A stretch of DNA of 64,000 bases from Roseimicrobium sp. ORNL1 (GTDB taxonomy: Bacteria; Verrucomicrobiota; Verrucomicrobiia; Verrucomicrobiales; Verrucomicrobiaceae): contig NZ_CP049143.1 of NCBI RefSeq assembly GCF_011044495.1, positions 620,001 through 684,000 on the forward strand. Direction: 5' to 3'. The position numbers and the translations under genes were made by a program. Below are positions 33,356-42,593 of the stretch, piece after piece. Each line of letters opens with the position of its first letter. The first letter of the stretch is position 1. The notes below the pieces were generated by a model. It saw only the letters and a list, made by a program, of their open reading frames with translations, was not told where the DNA came from and made no database searches.

Positions 33356-34323
33356 GTCTGCTGAAGATTGAAAACGTCAAGATGCACTTCCCCGTGCGCG
33401 GGGGTGTGCTGCGCCGCGCCGTGGCGCAGTGCAAGGCCGTCGATGGTGTCAGTCTGGAAGTGGCCAAGGGCGAGACGCTGGGTCTGGTGGGCGAGAGCGG
33501 TTGCGGCAAGACGACGCTGGGCAAGACCATTGTGCGATTGCTGAGTCCCACGGAGGGGCGCATTGAATTCGACGGCACGGACATCTCTCATGCCAGTCAC
33601 CGCTCGCTCCGTCCTGTGAGGCGGAACATGCAGATGATTTTCCAGGATCCGGCGGAGTCGCTCAATCCACGCCTCACGGTGCGGGACATTCTGGAGGAGC
33701 CGTTCATCGTGCAGAAGCTTGGCACACGCGAGGAGCGCCGGCAGTGGGTGATTGATCTTCTGGAAAAGGTGGGCCTGCAGGCGGCGCATGCGGATCGTTT
33801 CCCCTTCGAGTTCTCCGGCGGGCAGCGCCAGCGCATTGGCATTGCCCGTGCCATTGCGCTCAAGCCAAAGCTTGTGGTGTGCGATGAACCCGTGTCCGCG
33901 CTGGACGTCAGCGTGCAGAGCCAGGTGCTGAATCTCATGCTGGATCTGCAGCGTGACCTTGGTCTGAGTTACCTCTTCATCGCACATGGTCTGAGTGTGG
34001 TGAAGCACATGAGTGACCGCGTGGCGGTGATGTACTTGGGGAAGGTGGTCGAGCTTGCGTCGGCGGAGGCGCTTTATCGTAATCCGCGCCATGCCTATAC
34101 GAAGGCCCTTCTGGATGCCATTCCCGAGCCTGATCCGGCCAAGCGTCATCCCCGTCGCTTGTTGAGCGGTGATGTGCCCTCTCCCATCAATCCCCCGGAG
34201 GGCTGCGCCTTCGGTCACCGCATGAAACATCCGCGCTGGAAGGAAAGTGTGGGCATCGACCTCAAGCTGGAAGAGGTTCAGCCCGGTCATTGGGTGCAGA
34301 AGTGCCCCTGCTGCGTGGAGTAG
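33352..34323 (+). CDS. oligopeptide ABC transporter ATP-binding protein, OppF/DppF type
   Basis: This is the second ATPase of the importer. Walker A is GESGCGKT (residues 48-55), the signature is FSGGQRQR, and Walker B is [12 protein letters not shown]. The oligopeptide C-terminal region holds [20 protein letters not shown]. The ATG at 33352 overlaps the OppD-type stop (ATGA), so it is chosen over an in-frame start at 33322. The two ATPases may also serve the divergent operon, which lacks its own. Confidence 0.96.
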   Translation: MSLLKIENVKMHFPVRGGVLRRAVAQCKAVDGVSLEVAKGETLGLVGESGCGKTTLGKTIVRLLSPTEGRIEFDGTDISHASHRSLRPVRRNMQMIFQDPAESLNPRLTVRDILEEPFIVQKLGTREERRQWVIDLLEKVGLQAAHADRFPFEFSGGQRQRIGIARAIALKPKLVVCDEPVSALDVSVQSQVLNLMLDLQRDLGLSYLFIAHGLSVVKHMSDRVAVMYLGKVVELASAEALYRNPRHAYTKALLDAIPEPDPAKRHPRRLLSGDVPSPINPPEGCAFGHRMKHPRWKESVGIDLKLEEVQPGHWVQKCPCCVE

Positions 34324-34740
34324 CGCTGTAGAATACAGCAGCAATATCCTCCTGGCCGAAGCGGACGACAGCACTCACTGGCTGCGATGCATTGCCGCAG
34401 TGAAGGGCACCTTTGAACGAGACTGTTTGGTATACCGAAGCGGGCGTTGAAGCCGGTCGGTTTTCACGTCGCTTTGCCCGAGTTGACCTGGCTGCCAGGA
34501 TGATAGCCGCCTTTTCCTGGCAAGACTGAGCGTCGAAAAATTCAGAGGTTACAGGTAAAAATCCTTAGTAAAGACTAGTGCATTTTGCACCGCCAACGCT
34601 GCATCCGGTTGGGGTAAGGCAGACGAATCGACAGGCGTAATTACAACGTCGTTTGGCGCATGTGAGTGGGACTTTTTGCTTCTTGCTTCCACGGCGCAAA
34701 ACGCCCTATGCTCACCTGAATTCCATCATAAATACCTATC
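34324..34740. other. gene-free region after oppF with possible sod promoter
   Basis: A small hairpin GCTGTA-GAA-TACAGC (34325-34339) lies right after the oppF stop but has no T run. Near the right end, TTGCTT (34683-34688) and TATGCT (34707-34712) with an 18-base spacer could form a promoter for the superoxide dismutase gene. Nothing coding was recognised in the 417 bases. Confidence 0.4.
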
Positions 34741-35493
34741 ATGAACCGCCGTCATTTTATCGCAGCAAGCGGAGCAGCCGCAGCGGGAACAGTCTTCGCT
34801 GCTGACAAGGAAAAAGGGAAGGAGCAGGAGACCCACATCATCCCCAATGGAGTGCCTCTTACCCAGGAGCCTCTGGCCTATGAATATGCAGCCCTGGAGC
34901 CGCATATAGATGCGAAGACCATGGAGATCCATTACAGCAGGCACCATGTCGCCTACCTGACGAATCTCACCAAGGCGCTTGATGAGGCCAAGTTGAAAGT
35001 GGCCAACGCCATCTCTCTCATTCAGGACATCAATGGACTGCCTGATTCCCTCCAGACGGTGGTGCGCAACAATGGTGGCGGTCATGTGAATCACACGCTT
35101 TTCTGGCGCTGGCTGCGACCTGAGGGCAAAGGAGTCAAGGAACCCGGCGGCAAGCTGGCGGAAGCGATTCAGAGCGACCTTGGCGGCTTGGATAACCTCA
35201 AGAAGGCCATGAACGAAGCGGCCATGAAGCGCTTTGGCTCCGGCTGGGCGTGGTTGATCTATGGTCCAGACAAGAAACTGATGGTCACCTCCACCGCCAA
35301 TCAGGACAACCCCATGATGAAGGGCATTGTACCCGATGCCGAAGTGGGACGTCCTCTCTTCGGCGTGGACGTGTGGGAGCATGCCTACTACCTCAAGTAC
35401 CTCAACAAGCGCCAGGACTACCTCACTGCCTGGTGGAATGTGGTGAACTGGGAACGCGCTGAGCGCAACTACGCCCTGGTGACCTCGGCATGA
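34741..35493 (+). CDS. sodA: Tat-exported superoxide dismutase, Mn type
   Basis: This converts superoxide to peroxide and oxygen. The 250-residue protein has the full Mn/Fe SOD domain from about residue 38. Metal ligands are His64 (MEIHYSRHH), His118 (GGGHVNHTLFW), Asp210 and His214 (FGVDVWEH). Gln188 in TANQDNP favours the Mn type over Fe. The N-terminus MNRRHFIAASGAAAAG contains an Arg-Arg followed by a short hydrophobic stretch, a probable Tat signal, so folded enzyme would be exported. The stop overlaps the next gene by ATGA. Confidence 0.93.
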   Translation: MNRRHFIAASGAAAAGTVFAADKEKGKEQETHIIPNGVPLTQEPLAYEYAALEPHIDAKTMEIHYSRHHVAYLTNLTKALDEAKLKVANAISLIQDINGLPDSLQTVVRNNGGGHVNHTLFWRWLRPEGKGVKEPGGKLAEAIQSDLGGLDNLKKAMNEAAMKRFGSGWAWLIYGPDKKLMVTSTANQDNPMMKGIVPDAEVGRPLFGVDVWEHAYYLKYLNKRQDYLTAWWNVVNWERAERNYALVTSA

Positions 35494-35834
35494 GTCGCGA
35501 GAATCTCGCGCGCGGTTTGAGCAAGCGTGAAGTCGAAGGCCTCCGACAGGAGGCCTGGATCGGCGATGCCGTGCTGGAACTCTACGTGCGGGAGTACATC
35601 CTCAAACAAGATGCGTCGCGTGATGATGCGCGGCGCATCAGCCTGGTGCGGAATTCGTTTCTTAATCGGATTGGCCAGCCCACCCGCGTCGAGGCGGAGA
35701 TTGGCCGCCGCTACAACGAAGGCGGGTTGGACGCGGCCTATGCATGGATACGCGAGCAGTTGGAGCCCCTGATAACAGAGGCCCAGAAGGCACTGCCACG
35801 TGCTGCTCCCCAGCGAAAGAAAGCCCGGCGCTGA
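35490..35834 (+). CDS. miniature RNase III-fold protein
   Basis: The 114-residue protein resembles a compact RNase III catalytic domain. EAWIGDAVLELYVREYIL (residues 21-38) matches the first catalytic helix of RNase III/Mini-III. LVRNSFLNRIG (52-62) resembles the conserved SN..L segment. VEAEIGRRYNEGGLDAAYAW (67-86) matches the second acidic motif (FEA.IGA.Y...G). Spacing between the motifs is unusually short, and there is no double-stranded RNA-binding domain. The tail is basic. Whether it cleaves RNA is untested. It is translationally coupled to the SOD gene. Confidence 0.65.
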   Translation: MSRENLARGLSKREVEGLRQEAWIGDAVLELYVREYILKQDASRDDARRISLVRNSFLNRIGQPTRVEAEIGRRYNEGGLDAAYAWIREQLEPLITEAQKALPRAAPQRKKARR

Positions 35835-35862
35835 GCAGACTCAAAGTCTCGCACTGGAGCAT

Positions 35863-35874
35863 CACGCATGCGTG
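35863..35874. repeat. 12-base palindrome between convergent genes
   Basis: CACGCATGCGTG is a perfect palindrome in the 55-base gap between the RNase III-like gene and the convergent SHD1-protein gene. It may be part of a transcript end or a protein-binding site. Confidence 0.35.
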
Positions 35875-35889
35875 CCTGACTGCTGACCC

Positions 35890-37170
35890 TTAACTGGACT
35901 GGGACAACTGGTGGAGGCGCTTCAGTTCCGACTGGTCTTCCGGAGAGAATTTTTCTACAGGCACATCGAATTCCTGGCCGTCTTCACGGCGGAACCGCGC
36001 CGTGGCGCCCGTGGAATCATTGAAGCGCACCAACGAGGCCTTCATTGGCCTGCCATCGGCGCTTCTCCACTCCCGCACTTCCGTGGGGAGTGCTGCGGTA
36101 GTAGGTGACGCAGCAGATGACGCTGGCATCGCCGGAGGAGACGTCGATGCCGTGGGAGGTGCAACCTCAGGACTTGCAGGCGCTGGTGTCACCGAGTTCG
36201 ATGCCGATGGTGACGCCTCCGGTTGTGCCTTGGCACTTGCTGCTGCCTTCTCACTTGCTGCGGAAGTGGGCTTCGTTCCCTTCGCCATGGTGCCGGTGTC
36301 CTTCGCGGGCTTTGGCGGAGCAAAGAAGGGAAACACCACCTGCTTGTTCATGCCATCGTAACGCCGCTGGATTCCCTTCGCCGGATCTTCCGAGTCGCCC
36401 ACCGCGGAGCCGATGACGATTTCCTCATAGAACATGGCGCCCCGCACCCCCACGGCAAGCCGCGTGGGCAGTTTCGGCTGGCCCGCGAGCACGAGGTTCG
36501 CTGTATGCCACGCTGCGGTGCAGATGAACTTCTTCGCCTCGCCGTTGAACTTCCTAAGGTCAGGCACATGCACCAGGAAGACGCAATCGTCTTCGCGGAG
36601 ATGGCAGTATGTCAGGAACTGACCGTCCGTGAGAGACAATGAGGACTTCTTCTTGGCCTTCTCGACGCCAGCGTTGCGATACTCCCGGATCACCAGGGAG
36701 AACTTTTCGGCCAGTTCCTTTGCTACGGGCGTGTTTCCATGAGCGGCACCATTGCGGTTCGAGGTGATGAGGCTGTTTGCACTGTCGAACTCGGCGTTCC
36801 CTGGCCCTGCAAGCGCTTTCCCCTCCGGCAATTTGACGAAGGGGAGGAGGACGGACATCGCGATGGCCAGCAGCACGCTGAGGATCGTCCAGACGTTGGC
36901 AGGAATGAAGAAGAAGGTGTGCGGGTGGTACTTATACACCCATGGCTGCCCGGTTTTGGGGTTCACCATCATCTGTTGCACGGGCTTGCCCAGCGTGGCG
37001 GCATACAGCCAGACACATAGCGCCGATGTCCAGAATCCGAGGATCATCGACAATGTCGACATCTCGATTTTAGCAAGGGCGCCCAAAACGCCAAAGACTA
37101 ACGAGCCGCCAATGAGACCGGCCACCGCTGCGACCGGGATAAGAATACCGTGACCTCTCCAAATAAGCAT
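35890..37170 (-). CDS. membrane protein with C-terminal SHD1 domain
   Basis: I do not recognise a specific function. The 426-residue protein has membrane helices near residues 8-30, 40-60 and 90-112. A soluble middle region follows, then a low-complexity Ala/Pro/Ser/Thr linker at about 290-365. The C-terminal segment REWRSADGRPMKASLVRFND and PVEKFSPEDQSELKRL match the SHD1 (SLA1 homology) domain, common in Planctomycetes and Verrucomicrobia secreted or membrane proteins. The middle region is not assignable. It is convergent with the RNase III-like gene. Confidence 0.7.
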   Translation of the reverse strand: MLIWRGHGILIPVAAVAGLIGGSLVFGVLGALAKIEMSTLSMILGFWTSALCVWLYAATLGKPVQQMMVNPKTGQPWVYKYHPHTFFFIPANVWTILSVLLAIAMSVLLPFVKLPEGKALAGPGNAEFDSANSLITSNRNGAAHGNTPVAKELAEKFSLVIREYRNAGVEKAKKKSSLSLTDGQFLTYCHLREDDCVFLVHVPDLRKFNGEAKKFICTAAWHTANLVLAGQPKLPTRLAVGVRGAMFYEEIVIGSAVGDSEDPAKGIQRRYDGMNKQVVFPFFAPPKPAKDTGTMAKGTKPTSAASEKAAASAKAQPEASPSASNSVTPAPASPEVAPPTASTSPPAMPASSAASPTTAALPTEVREWRSADGRPMKASLVRFNDSTGATARFRREDGQEFDVPVEKFSPEDQSELKRLHQLSQSS

Positions 37171-37289
37171 ATTCCATCATCACTCCTCAGATTTTATTCT
37201 TATGCAAGTAAATAGATGTGCGTGCGGCTATAAGGTCAGTTAACTAGTTGGCGAACGATGAAACATGGGATGCATACCCTGCGTCAAGC

Positions 37290-38789
37290 ATGGGGATGTG
37301 TGCTCGCACCCTACTTATTGTCATCACCTTTGCCCTATCCTTCCTGATCGCCGTACGCTCTGCGGAGGCCCAGTCGCCCAACATCATCTACATCCTCGCA
37401 GATGACCTCGGTCGTGGCGATTTGGGTTGCTACGGGCAGAAGACTCTGACAACACCGAATATCGATCGCCTGGCAGGGGAGGGGATGAAGTTCACCCGCC
37501 ACTATGCCGGCAGCACGGTTTGTGCTCCTTCGCGCTGCGTGCTCATGACCGGCCTGCACACCGGGCATTGCCGTGTGCGGGGTAATGGGGAGGGCTTCGT
37601 TCCGGACCCCGACCTCACGGTACCCAAGGTCTTGCAGCAGGCAGGTTATCGCACGGCGTGCATCGGCAAGTTTGGCCTGGGCAAGCCACTGCCACTGGAC
37701 GATCCGAAGGCCAAGGGCTTCGACTATTTCTTTGGCTACGTAGGCACCAGCCATGCGCACAATTTCTACACCGAGGCCCTGGTGCGGAATGGCCAGGTCG
37801 TGCCCCTGCAGAACAAGACGATTCCCGGCAGTGGTAAAAATGCCGCTGACTACAAGGACAGCGAACTCGTGGGCACAGGGGTCGCCACTCCGGAGGGCAG
37901 GAAGGAGTGGGCGCCGCAGCTCTTCTCCGATGACGTCCAGCGCTACCTCGATGAGCGAGGCAAGGAAAAGGAGCAGGGGAAACCGTTCTTCCTCTACTAC
38001 GCGCTCAACATCCCCCACACGAACAATGAGGCTGCCAAGGACTCACCCCTTGGGCACGGCATGGAGGGGCCTGGCTATGGCGAGTTCGCCGCCAAGGACT
38101 GGCCTGATGCGGAGAAGGGCTTTGCTCAATTCATCCGCTTCCTCGACAACGAAGTGGGAGCGATTCTCGCGAAGCTCAAAGCGCAGGGGCTGGATGAGAA
38201 TACCATCGTCATGTTCGCCAGTGACAACGGCCCGCACCAGGAAGGCGGTCACAAGTCGGACTTCTTCAACAGCAACGGTGATCTCAACGGCATCAAGCGC
38301 GACCTGACGGATGGTGGCATCCGTGTTCCCTTTCTCGTGCGCTGGCCTGGAAAGGTGAAGGCGGGCAGCGTGAGTGACCACGTAAGCGGCTTTCAGGATC
38401 TGCTGCCGACGGTGACTGAACTGAGCGGCGCGAAGGCGGAAGCGCAGACGGATGGCATCTCCTTCGTACCCACCTTGCTCGGTAAGGACAGCGGCGAGCA
38501 GAAGCAGCATCCGTTTCTCTACTGGAACTTCGATGAGCAAGGCGGCAAGCGCGCCGTGCTGCAATGGCCGTGGAAGCTCATCCACCTGAATACCGGTGGC
38601 GCCCGTCCCAATGCCGCAGGCGCAGGGAAGAAGAATCAGAATCCCGGCAAACCCAAGCCGCTGGAGGTGCAACTCTACAATCTGGACACCGACGTGGGTG
38701 AGGAAAACAATGTGGCCAAAGACAACGCAGCCAAGGTGGCCGAGCTCGAGAAACTCATGCACGAAGCCTGGCGTGCCCCGGCTCTGTGA
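37290..38789 (+). CDS. secreted sulfatase (arylsulfatase family)
   Basis: This hydrolyses sulfate esters, probably of polysaccharides. From the ATG at 37290 the protein has 499 residues, with a signal peptide ending SAEA before QSPNIIYILADDLGRGDLGC. The metal-binding DD and the sulfatase signature CAPSR (Cys78, the residue converted to formylglycine) are present, followed by CVLMTGLHTGH. The ATG at 37296 is an alternative start. The Cys-type site requires a formylglycine-generating or anSME enzyme, not identified in this window. No neighbouring glycanase was seen. Confidence 0.93.
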   Translation: MGMCARTLLIVITFALSFLIAVRSAEAQSPNIIYILADDLGRGDLGCYGQKTLTTPNIDRLAGEGMKFTRHYAGSTVCAPSRCVLMTGLHTGHCRVRGNGEGFVPDPDLTVPKVLQQAGYRTACIGKFGLGKPLPLDDPKAKGFDYFFGYVGTSHAHNFYTEALVRNGQVVPLQNKTIPGSGKNAADYKDSELVGTGVATPEGRKEWAPQLFSDDVQRYLDERGKEKEQGKPFFLYYALNIPHTNNEAAKDSPLGHGMEGPGYGEFAAKDWPDAEKGFAQFIRFLDNEVGAILAKLKAQGLDENTIVMFASDNGPHQEGGHKSDFFNSNGDLNGIKRDLTDGGIRVPFLVRWPGKVKAGSVSDHVSGFQDLLPTVTELSGAKAEAQTDGISFVPTLLGKDSGEQKQHPFLYWNFDEQGGKRAVLQWPWKLIHLNTGGARPNAAGAGKKNQNPGKPKPLEVQLYNLDTDVGEENNVAKDNAAKVAELEKLMHEAWRAPAL

Positions 38790-38815
38790 GATACTCACCC
38801 TGCCTGCGAATGCGG

Positions 38816-39493
38816 CTACGGCACGACCGTCACCGGCGTGCCCATGGGGGTGGCGTTGTAGAATTTTCTGGCCATGTGCCCGGGCAGGCGGATACAGCCG
38901 TGTGAGGCGGCATAGCCGGGCAGGTAGCCCTCGTGCATGCCCACCCCTCCGTAGATGCGCATGAAGTAGTTCATCTTTGCTCCCTCGAATCTCGCGCCCG
39001 GCGGTCGCGGGTGCTTGCGGTTGTCGACGTTCTGCACCACGACCCTGCCCCCCTGATCCTCGTAGTCGCCGTAGATGGAGGACTTGTGGTCGATGTCCTT
39101 CTCGATGATGCTGTAGCGTCCTGGGCGGGTGTCATACCCCTCGCGCCCGGAGGAAATGGGCGAGGCACCGGCGAGTTTGCCGCCCTTGTAGAAATAGACC
39201 ATCTGATCCCCTAAATCGATCTTGATGGAGGGTTTTCCATACATCCCATCCGCCTCCCAGAAGGAGCCATCAGCGCGGAACACACTCGCCAGACGGGCTT
39301 GGAATTCCCGCATGTCCTGCACTTTCTGCTGGCCGTAGCGGAAGGCATTCTGTCTCCAGGCATCGGTCTGTCGACGAATGCTTTGCGTTTCCACGGTGGT
39401 GCAACTCGTTCCTAGCGTGCACAGCAGAGCCAGCAGGCAAAATGCAAAGACACGAAGGCGGAGGCGGACCTGAGACTGGGGGGCGGTACTCAT
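38816..39493 (-). CDS. L,D-transpeptidase (YkuD domain) lipoprotein
   Basis: This enzyme probably cross-links peptidoglycan or attaches proteins to it. From the ATG at 39493 the product has 225 residues, with a signal peptide and lipobox LGTSC. The catalytic YkuD motif is seen near the C-terminus as HEGYLPGYAASHGCIRLPGH, containing the catalytic Cys. The N-terminal FYKGGKLAGASPISSGREGY block is also characteristic. It is divergent from the ferredoxin oxidoreductase genes and convergent with the sulfatase. Confidence 0.9.
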   Translation of the reverse strand: MSTAPQSQVRLRLRVFAFCLLALLCTLGTSCTTVETQSIRRQTDAWRQNAFRYGQQKVQDMREFQARLASVFRADGSFWEADGMYGKPSIKIDLGDQMVYFYKGGKLAGASPISSGREGYDTRPGRYSIIEKDIDHKSSIYGDYEDQGGRVVVQNVDNRKHPRPPGARFEGAKMNYFMRIYGGVGMHEGYLPGYAASHGCIRLPGHMARKFYNATPMGTPVTVVP

Positions 39494-39719
39494 GGCGGGC
39501 CTATTCAGCCCGACTGGCGGGGGCAATGCAACCCTTTTGGAGGTCATCGGCGACCTTTGGAGAATGGCCGGCGAAGGAACGATTCTTCGAAAGATGCCCT
39601 TGTGCCACACGTCGTTATGCAGTCCGCCGGGCCGGGGGAGGGTGTTTGATATATCCTTGCCTTGGACTGTCGGATTCTATTAATCTTGAATTTCATGGCG
39701 CGTCGCACCGCCTTCCTCC
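39494..39719. other. divergent intergenic region between the L,D-transpeptidase and korA genes
   Basis: The 226-base gap must contain promoters for both genes. Towards korA there is a -10-like TATTAAT (39678-39684) with a TTGCCT 15 bases upstream (39657-39662), a sub-optimal spacing. No inverted repeat or RNA gene was recognised. Confidence 0.35.
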
Positions 39720-41537
39720 ATGTCCTCCAGCACTATCGAATCCGCCGGTTCCTCCACGTCGTCCCGCACCCTTCGCAACGCAGTCATCCGGTTTGCCGGT
39801 AACTCGCAAGATGGCATCCAGTCCATCGGCGGTTTCCTGGCCCGTCTCGCCGGACGCACTGCCCAGGAGGTGATGACCTACATGACCATCCCCTCCACCA
39901 TCAGCGGGGGGCCGTCCATCTTCCAGGTGCACATCGGCTCCGGCCAGGTGCTGACCTCGGGTGATGAGGCGGACGTGCTCGTGGCCTTTTACCAGCACAG
40001 CTATGATGGCCACATCAGCTCGCTGCGCGACGGTGGTATCTGTTTGTACGATAGCACGCCGACCTCCATGGAACGTGATGCGGTGGTGAACCTGAAGCAC
40101 GAGCGTGGCATCAAGCACATCGGCATTCCCTTCACCTCCGCCACCGTGGAAGCCGTGGGTGGATCCCCCCGTGACCGTGGCAAGAACATGTTTGTGATGG
40201 GCCTCATCTGCGCCGTCTTCAACCTGGACCGCGACAAGCTGGTGGGCATCATCGCCCGCCAGTTCGGCAAGAAGGATGAGCAGGTGCTGCGCAATGCCAT
40301 GCTGGCCTTCGACGCCGGATACGCCTACCAGGTGGGCGACCTCGACAGGTTCTTCTTCGAGCACGGTGAAGCGGAAGCGGGACACCGCATCAGCACGGAT
40401 GGCAACCAGATGCTGACCCTCGGCCTGCTGGCCGCTGGGGTGCGTTATGGTGCAGCATACCCTATCACACCATGGTCGACCATCATGGAGACGCTTCGCA
40501 CGGAGCTGCCGAAGTATGGCGGCATCTATGTGCAGGCGGAAGATGAACTGGCCGCCGTGAGCCTGACCATTGGCGCCGCCTTCGCGGGGCACCTCGCGGT
40601 GACGGGAAGCTCCGGCCCCGGTCTCTCGCTGAAGATGGAAGCGCTCAGCTACGCCAGCATGGCGGAACTGCCGCTCATCGTGATCAACGTACAGCGCGGT
40701 GGTCCCTCCACCGGTCTGCCCACCAGCGTGGAGCAGAGCGACCTCATGCAGGCCATCTACGGCAGCCATGGCGACTGCCCGCGCATCGTGCTCGCCCCGC
40801 AGGATGTGGAAGACTGCTTCTACATTGCACTGGAGGCCGGCAAGCTGGCTCGTAAGTATTCCTGCCCGGTCATCATTCTCAGCGACCAGGCCCTGAGCAG
40901 CCGCATTGAGGCCTTCCATGAGCCGGATGTGGACATGCACTGGGTGGAGCCCACGCTGAATCTCACGCCCAAGGATGCCGAGTTCAAACCGTACCCGCTG
41001 GAGCGCACGACACACCACGCGGCCCCCGGCACGAAAATGCTCGGTGGGAAGTATCCCGTGGTCACCGGCCTGGAGCATGACGAGTGGGGGCACCCCAGCG
41101 GCAGCCCGAAGATGCACAGCGCCATGACCAACAAGCGCCGTCGCAAGTTGCTGGACGCCGCCGCGGAAATCGCCGCGCCGAAGGTGCACGGCGACCTCGA
41201 GGGCGATGTCCTCCTCGTGGGCTGGGGCAGCACCTATGGTCCCCTCCGCGAGAGCACCGATCGCCTGCGTGCGGAAGGGTACAAGGCCGGTCACCTGCAC
41301 CTGCGCCACATCCATCCGCTGCCGAATGGCATCCAGCCCGTGCTGAACCACTACAAACACATCGTCGTGGTGGAGATGAATGATTATGGCGCCTACGGCT
41401 ACGGCCAGCTTGCCATGCTGCTGCGCGCCCGTTTCTGCAACCCGGCCATCCGCTCGGTGTGCAAGACGGACGGCCTCGCCTTCCGCATCAAGGACATCGT
41501 CACCGGTGTGGAAAAACACCTCGCCGGCGTGGATTGA
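39720..41537 (+). CDS. korA: 2-oxoacid:ferredoxin oxidoreductase subunit alpha (fused gamma-alpha)
   Basis: This is part of the enzyme that reversibly decarboxylates a 2-oxoacid (probably 2-oxoglutarate) with reduction of ferredoxin. The 605-residue chain joins a gamma domain (GNSQDGIQSIGGFLARLAGR, about residues 25-200) to an alpha domain starting near residue 225. The alpha domain carries the YPITPWSTIMETLR and QRGGPSTGLPT motifs. This fused layout is typical of KorA-type proteins. The beta subunit follows after 75 bases. No delta (ferredoxin) subunit is encoded nearby. Confidence 0.93.
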   Translation: MSSSTIESAGSSTSSRTLRNAVIRFAGNSQDGIQSIGGFLARLAGRTAQEVMTYMTIPSTISGGPSIFQVHIGSGQVLTSGDEADVLVAFYQHSYDGHISSLRDGGICLYDSTPTSMERDAVVNLKHERGIKHIGIPFTSATVEAVGGSPRDRGKNMFVMGLICAVFNLDRDKLVGIIARQFGKKDEQVLRNAMLAFDAGYAYQVGDLDRFFFEHGEAEAGHRISTDGNQMLTLGLLAAGVRYGAAYPITPWSTIMETLRTELPKYGGIYVQAEDELAAVSLTIGAAFAGHLAVTGSSGPGLSLKMEALSYASMAELPLIVINVQRGGPSTGLPTSVEQSDLMQAIYGSHGDCPRIVLAPQDVEDCFYIALEAGKLARKYSCPVIILSDQALSSRIEAFHEPDVDMHWVEPTLNLTPKDAEFKPYPLERTTHHAAPGTKMLGGKYPVVTGLEHDEWGHPSGSPKMHSAMTNKRRRKLLDAAAEIAAPKVHGDLEGDVLLVGWGSTYGPLRESTDRLRAEGYKAGHLHLRHIHPLPNGIQPVLNHYKHIVVVEMNDYGAYGYGQLAMLLRARFCNPAIRSVCKTDGLAFRIKDIVTGVEKHLAGVD

Positions 41538-41612
41538 TTTTCCGTCGCCCCGTCTCGCACCGCATCTGTCGATTTTTCGCTCCTCTTTAGTCTCACCCTT
41601 TCCTCACCTGCC

Positions 41613-42572
41613 ATGTCCAACGAGTCCAACGTGCTCACCACCGCACCAGCAGACGCCACTTCCACGCCAGCACCCGCACCCGTGCCCGCCGCTCCCGTGG
41701 CGGACAAGCTGACGAAGAAGGCCCTCACCGCCGACCATCCCACCTGGTGCCCCGGCTGCGGCGACTTCGCCGTGCTGAACATCTTCTACCGTGTGCTGGA
41801 GAAGCTCCAGTACCCGCATGAGAACATTGTGTGCGTCGCAGGCATCGGCTGCTCCAGCCGCTTCCCGTACTTCATGAACACGCACGGCATCCACTTCATC
41901 CATGGCCGTGCGTTGCCGCTCGCCACGGGTGTGAGCCTCAGCCGTCCGGATGTGCATGTGTTCGTCTTCGGTGGCGACGGCGATGGCTTTTCCATCGGTG
42001 GCAACCACCTGAACCACGCTGCGCGCAAGAACGTGAAGTTGACCTACATCATCATGGACAACTTCGTGTACGGCCTCACGAAGAAGCAGACGAGCCCCAC
42101 CTCGCCCATCGGCTTCAAGTCGAAGACCGACCCGACCGGCTCCATCGACCGCCCCATCAACCCCATGCGCCAGCTTCTCGCCAGCGGCGCCACCTTCATT
42201 GCCCGCACGCACGCGGCACAGGTGAAGCACATGGAAGCGATTTTCGAGCGCGCCATCAAGCATGACGGTTTCAGTGTCGTCGAGTGCCTGAGCGAGTGCG
42301 TGATGTTCTACGCCAGTGCTTTCGATGACTCCACTCCGCGCAAGGGCGGTGTGTTCGAGACCATTGATGAAACACAGCACGATGTCACTGACGAGAGCGC
42401 GGCCTTCAAGATGGCGGAGAATCTCGCGCCCGGAAAATTCGGCGTGTACTACCAGGTGAATCGCCCCACGAAGAATGCCCTTGAGCAGAAGTGGATCGAT
42501 GACACCCAGTCCAAGATGAACGGGATGACTCCGAAGGATGTGATGAAGAAGAGGCTGGAGTCGATGCGGTAG
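41613..42572 (+). CDS. korB: 2-oxoacid:ferredoxin oxidoreductase subunit beta
   Basis: The beta subunit binds thiamine diphosphate and a 4Fe-4S cluster. Cysteines in WCPGCGD (Cys46, Cys49), GIGCSSRF (Cys80) and the later ECLSECV match the cluster ligands. The thiamine diphosphate motif is FGGDGDGFSIGGNH. The 319-residue protein has an N-terminal Ala/Pro-rich tail of about 30 residues not typical of the family. It pairs with the preceding alpha subunit. Substrate specificity (2-oxoglutarate versus pyruvate) is inferred, not proven. Confidence 0.93.
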   Translation: MSNESNVLTTAPADATSTPAPAPVPAAPVADKLTKKALTADHPTWCPGCGDFAVLNIFYRVLEKLQYPHENIVCVAGIGCSSRFPYFMNTHGIHFIHGRALPLATGVSLSRPDVHVFVFGGDGDGFSIGGNHLNHAARKNVKLTYIIMDNFVYGLTKKQTSPTSPIGFKSKTDPTGSIDRPINPMRQLLASGATFIARTHAAQVKHMEAIFERAIKHDGFSVVECLSECVMFYASAFDDSTPRKGGVFETIDETQHDVTDESAAFKMAENLAPGKFGVYYQVNRPTKNALEQKWIDDTQSKMNGMTPKDVMKKRLESMR

Positions 42573-42593
42573 CCCTGCGAGGATGGTTCATAG

